Assembly: GCA_029820875.1 (NCBI GenBank)
Contig: JALGUK010000079.1
Coordinates: 1-9,108, forward strand
Source: Candidatus Zipacnadia bacterium
GTDB lineage: Bacteria > Armatimonadota > UBA5377 > JALGUK01
Direction of reading: 5' to 3'
Length of the DNA stretch: 9,108 nt
Shown: positions 7,601 through 9,108 of the stretch, piece by piece
Position numbering within the stretch: position 1 is the first letter of the stretch
How the letters are laid out: each line of letters begins with the position of its first letter
The notes under the pieces: generated by a model
The model's input: only the letters and a program-made list of their open reading frames with translations
Databases searched by the model: none
Told to the model about the DNA's origin: nothing
Made by a program: the position numbers and the translations under genes

Positions 7601-9095
7601 TGCCGCATATCGGACAGACCAGGTATGCATCCCACACATTACCCACGAGCGGACTGCCGCCAGAGTCAGTGAACAACCGAACCGCTGGAACCGGATCATC
7701 AACGGCTCCGGCCGGGTTGTCGTCCACGTTCGCCAACCCGTAAGGCGCCGCTCCCGACGACGGTTGGAAAGTCGGAACCTTTACCGCCGCCCAAGCGTCC
7801 GTATCCGCCTGACCCGGGCCAAGGGAGTCAGCGAGCGGAGCGAATTTGAAGCTCTCGAATGGGATGGCCGGTGGGGGGCTGGCGACATGGGACTCAAATG
7901 CCGCATCCGGACCGTACTTCGGCCTCGTCGAGCCAGAGTTTGGAGTTTGCGCCGTAAGGTCGGTACCGTCATAAGGGCATGTGGTGGTGCCCTCGGGCAG
8001 ATGCGCGCCGCAGAACGGGCAAATCACAACCGGCGCCAGCACGGTATTGCGCACCTGGTAGTGACCGGCCGCCGATGCGGCCCCAGGTCCCGCCGCGCCG
8101 AGGTCCAGATACTGCTCCTGGACGCCGTCTCCGTTCTGATCGACGAAAGCAAGCCCTCGGCTTACTGAAAACACGCCGGCGATTGTACGGAACTCGAGAG
8201 TTTCGCCGTCACCGTCCGCGTCGGTGTCGTCATAGTTTTCGGGGTTGGCATCCACGCGCCAGACATCGTCGGTGGAGACGCCGGCTGTATTGTCATCCAC
8301 CTGCCATTGCAACTCCACTCTCCCTGTGCCCCACTGCAGGCCGTTAAGCGTCCATGAAACCGGTGGGTCTCCCGCCGAAAAGGCAGATGAGAACCAACAG
8401 TTTGACACAGTATTTATCGTGAACGTTGTAGCTCCATCAGGCGGCCCTATCTTAAAAAACAACGCTCCGCAATAGCTCTCGTAGTAGCGGGTGCCAGCGT
8501 TGGTGTGTACAAGGTGCAAATCATGGACAACGCCTTTGCCATCGGTGAGAGTGGGGACCCCGACGTCCGAAACTGTCAGCGTCCACGTATCGGTCCCGCA
8601 TATCCAAGGGTCGGCAATCACGCTGAGGTTTTCACACGGCGTGGCGTTCGGGGTGATACTGGTCACCCTAACCGCTGGTACACGCACGCCGGGCGGGATG
8701 ACGCGAAATCTATATCGCTTGATGTCACTACCGGTCACGGGGTCCTTGGTCGGAGGATTAACCACCTGGAACCACAGTTGTTGAGCCGCATAGGTGCCCG
8801 TTCCGGCATTCCAAATCCTTGCGGTCGGAGGGCGGCTGAGAGACCGCAAAGCCGGGTCCGCTACTCCCTGACTCACAACGGGCGGGAAGCGCTGGGCAAG
8901 CGGCAGGCTCAGCATAACAGGCTCACCTGCAGCATTCACCGCTTGCGAGAGCACGGAAACCTCTGTCCACGGCACTTGAGCCGCCGGTAAGGTGGAAGGG
9001 TCAACACGGTAGACCCGAACTGACGTCACTTGCGCCTGAGCCGCCACGGCTGTCAGCAATATCAAGCAGCCGATGAACATGAGGGCAGGGCGCAA
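4653..9095 (-). CDS. Very large exported protein with two zinc ribbons and EF-hand-like loop
   Basis: I do not recognise the family. From a TTG at 9095 the protein has 1480 residues. Residues 2-21 look like a signal peptide: Arg2, a hydrophobic core and AQA before the likely cleavage site near 21-22. An EF-hand-type loop, DTDADGDGETLE, lies at 290-301, and a second partial loop begins at D319. Zinc ribbons lie at C359/C362/C373 (with Asp376 in the fourth position) and at C494/C497/C513/C518. An Ig-like region covers about 636-813. From about 840 to the end, Trp-rich strand pairs recur, such as VFWASNR (848-854) and LFWASTR (1453-1459). The ATG at 9080 is an alternative start but would lose the basic residue of the signal peptide. 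Neither start has a clear ribosome binding site and the frame is open to the window edge, so the true start may lie outside. It is exported and beta-rich, perhaps a surface or envelope protein. A link to pili is only suggested by position. Confidence 0.85.
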   Translation of the reverse strand: MRPALMFIGCLILLTAVAAQAQVTSVRVYRVDPSTLPAAQVPWTEVSVLSQAVNAAGEPVMLSLPLAQRFPPVVSQGVADPALRSLSRPPTARIWNAGTGTYAAQQLWFQVVNPPTKDPVTGSDIKRYRFRVIPPGVRVPAVRVTSITPNATPCENLSVIADPWICGTDTWTLTVSDVGVPTLTDGKGVVHDLHLVHTNAGTRYYESYCGALFFKIGPPDGATTFTINTVSNCWFSSAFSAGDPPVSWTLNGLQWGTGRVELQWQVDDNTAGVSTDDVWRVDANPENYDDTDADGDGETLEFRTIAGVFSVSRGLAFVDQNGDGVQEQYLDLGAAGPGAASAAGHYQVRNTVLAPVVICPFCGAHLPEGTTTCPYDGTDLTAQTPNSGSTRPKYGPDAAFESHVASPPPAIPFESFKFAPLADSLGPGQADTDAWAAVKVPTFQPSSGAAPYGLANVDDNPAGAVDDPVPAVRLFTDSGGSPLVGNVWDAYLVCPICGKRQSLEAVRDNGWKCTNAGCAGIRYEGASATPTVRSGRPYHGYFGQGTGPDIGMRLTGATGATTAIKTLGVDGARFQFILTGTTAPYPFRWGTVVPDGPPATNAPIPAFEVEAEDYDTIAVALNVPPVIPRLGADVRTVDLGRVAPGDARSTTFEVYPSEFSVPGSFSAENWSNYPLDGTAGPQVLVQFSDLVPTDVDIYAASPGRMYQAGVVPASTYELRDASGAPVPAIPAGSPQVKVFGPVSLNAQWPGELMGLQVPFSVQQGQTLLVTAPVPNGTPAGTYRGAAVVFVDANSNNLADPSEPQVRFQTRMTVTESWLPYNSAVAADSLPAGRIDVNPNTGEPIGLQVFWASNRVDQGGTTPAPPDAFWNILYADAVPIVGDASNPGYRDYQWRTNRPAPAVDQPWLPFPSVLFAGDVYGSGPSIVANSSPATYQGTNGSWLAWQRRWTDPATGRTSSALLFNFDPQPPDGAHERPTASVPVYNTMRTRENPSVFMANDASASPPPANHWAFWQAGMEGKTQIYCNARFNPNDPTTVTDMRVPLSNALMRSSDPPQVTVPLNIGGASVNVTIRKPRNWPYAFTKDPCACEYIRPLLGGGTASEIDVFYSAWLSSEGNADILWSRFDENTFGPDPNVNFGKLPFAPVTEDPQADAMRQVFRATHLDWITTAPDAALGQVGYAATGGGSVAEPDPLIEWWWRDTSGAVMGPFPITWDPAQSGFDESKGVYVLRGTNLIDPVTSMGITMTVDPTAGIVKFSRRLFNTLNPADPMAVINTGNTPTVEDVGLRVTYRPYTYRVTRSPDTDDKPSGFFDTFGRLTVFWRRTRAATEKPFFGDTSFWYRTYDLSVHVLRPPIAAVASITDDGGTAIPATDWIADNANGYVRFAPAYEGRYVRINYSQAGGPAWTERHLVRGWGPEKPVPIETVISDAPVRVAQETYTIPGLGMQAVKYWLFWASTRDVYTGGGTSQTSDVYYTTVMP
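7542..7616 (-). other. Zinc-ribbon motif 2 of the exported protein
   Basis: C494-P-I-C497-G and then W511-K-C513 with C518 give a four-cysteine ribbon with CxxC and CxxxxC knuckles. It lies 135 residues after the first ribbon, measured from first cysteine to first cysteine. Confidence 0.75.
7968..8021 (-). other. Zinc-ribbon motif 1 of the exported protein
   Basis: CPFCGAHLPEGTTTCPYDGT begins at residue 359. It matches the common ribbon form 'CP.CG...P.G...CP.DGT.L', where Asp takes the place of the fourth Cys. Confidence 0.8.
8106..8228 (-). other. Calcium-loop region of the exported protein
   Basis: Residues 290-301 have Asp at loop positions 1, 3, 5 and 7, Gly at 6 and Glu at 9 and 12, a full EF-hand or dockerin-type loop. 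Residues 319-327 (DQNGDGVQE) form a shorter, partial version. Calcium binding outside the cytoplasm is a reasonable inference. Confidence 0.6.
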
Positions 9096-9108
9096 AGGTC
9101 GGTCCCTG

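Noticed and set aside
9030..9080. Lipoprotein signal at the Cys of the large protein (FIGC)
   Set aside because: The Cys lies before the hydrophobic core, and an AQA cleavage site follows the core, so a standard signal peptide fits better.

Overview
The window carries one transcriptional direction only: every gene I can support lies on the minus strand. Reading along transcription, from high to low coordinates, there is first a very large exported protein (9095 to 4653), then a 343-base gap holding a strong promoter-like sequence, then pilM, pilN, pilO and a pilP-like gene that runs off the left edge. This is the conserved order of the inner-membrane alignment subcomplex of the type IV pilus. 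The next gene, outside the window, would be expected to be the secretin pilQ.

The pil products are recognisable by fold signatures. PilM is an actin-like cytoplasmic ATPase. PilN has the LKIDLLP N-terminal peptide that docks on PilM, followed by one membrane helix. PilO has one membrane helix, a coiled coil and a compact periplasmic domain. The PilP-like protein has an N-terminal membrane helix, a long linker and a small beta domain. Together they should connect the cytoplasmic motor platform to an outer-membrane secretin, so the organism is probably diderm. GC-rich DNA, strong GGAGG ribosome binding sites, a divergent pil operon and the large secreted beta-rich protein could fit a deep-branching phylum such as Armatimonadota, but that assignment is a guess and the sequence does not prove it.

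Two features make the locus unusual. PilN, PilO and PilP all carry glycine/proline/methionine-rich, collagen-like PGx or GGMPP stretches, and PilM has an acidic Glu/Ala/Pro-rich insertion of about 150 residues, so all four interacting proteins carry added low-complexity segments. Also, pilN reads out of frame in its last third. The PG-rich tail and what looks like the final beta strand of the domain continue in another frame, and one extra base near 2076 would restore them.

The upstream 1480-residue exported protein has a signal peptide, an EF-hand-like calcium loop, two zinc-ribbon motifs, an Ig-like region and several Trp-rich strand repeats. I do not recognise its family. It is probably not co-transcribed with pilM, because a promoter and two hairpins lie between them, but its position beside the pil operon is worth noting. 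No RNA gene, insertion sequence, CRISPR array or phage gene was seen.
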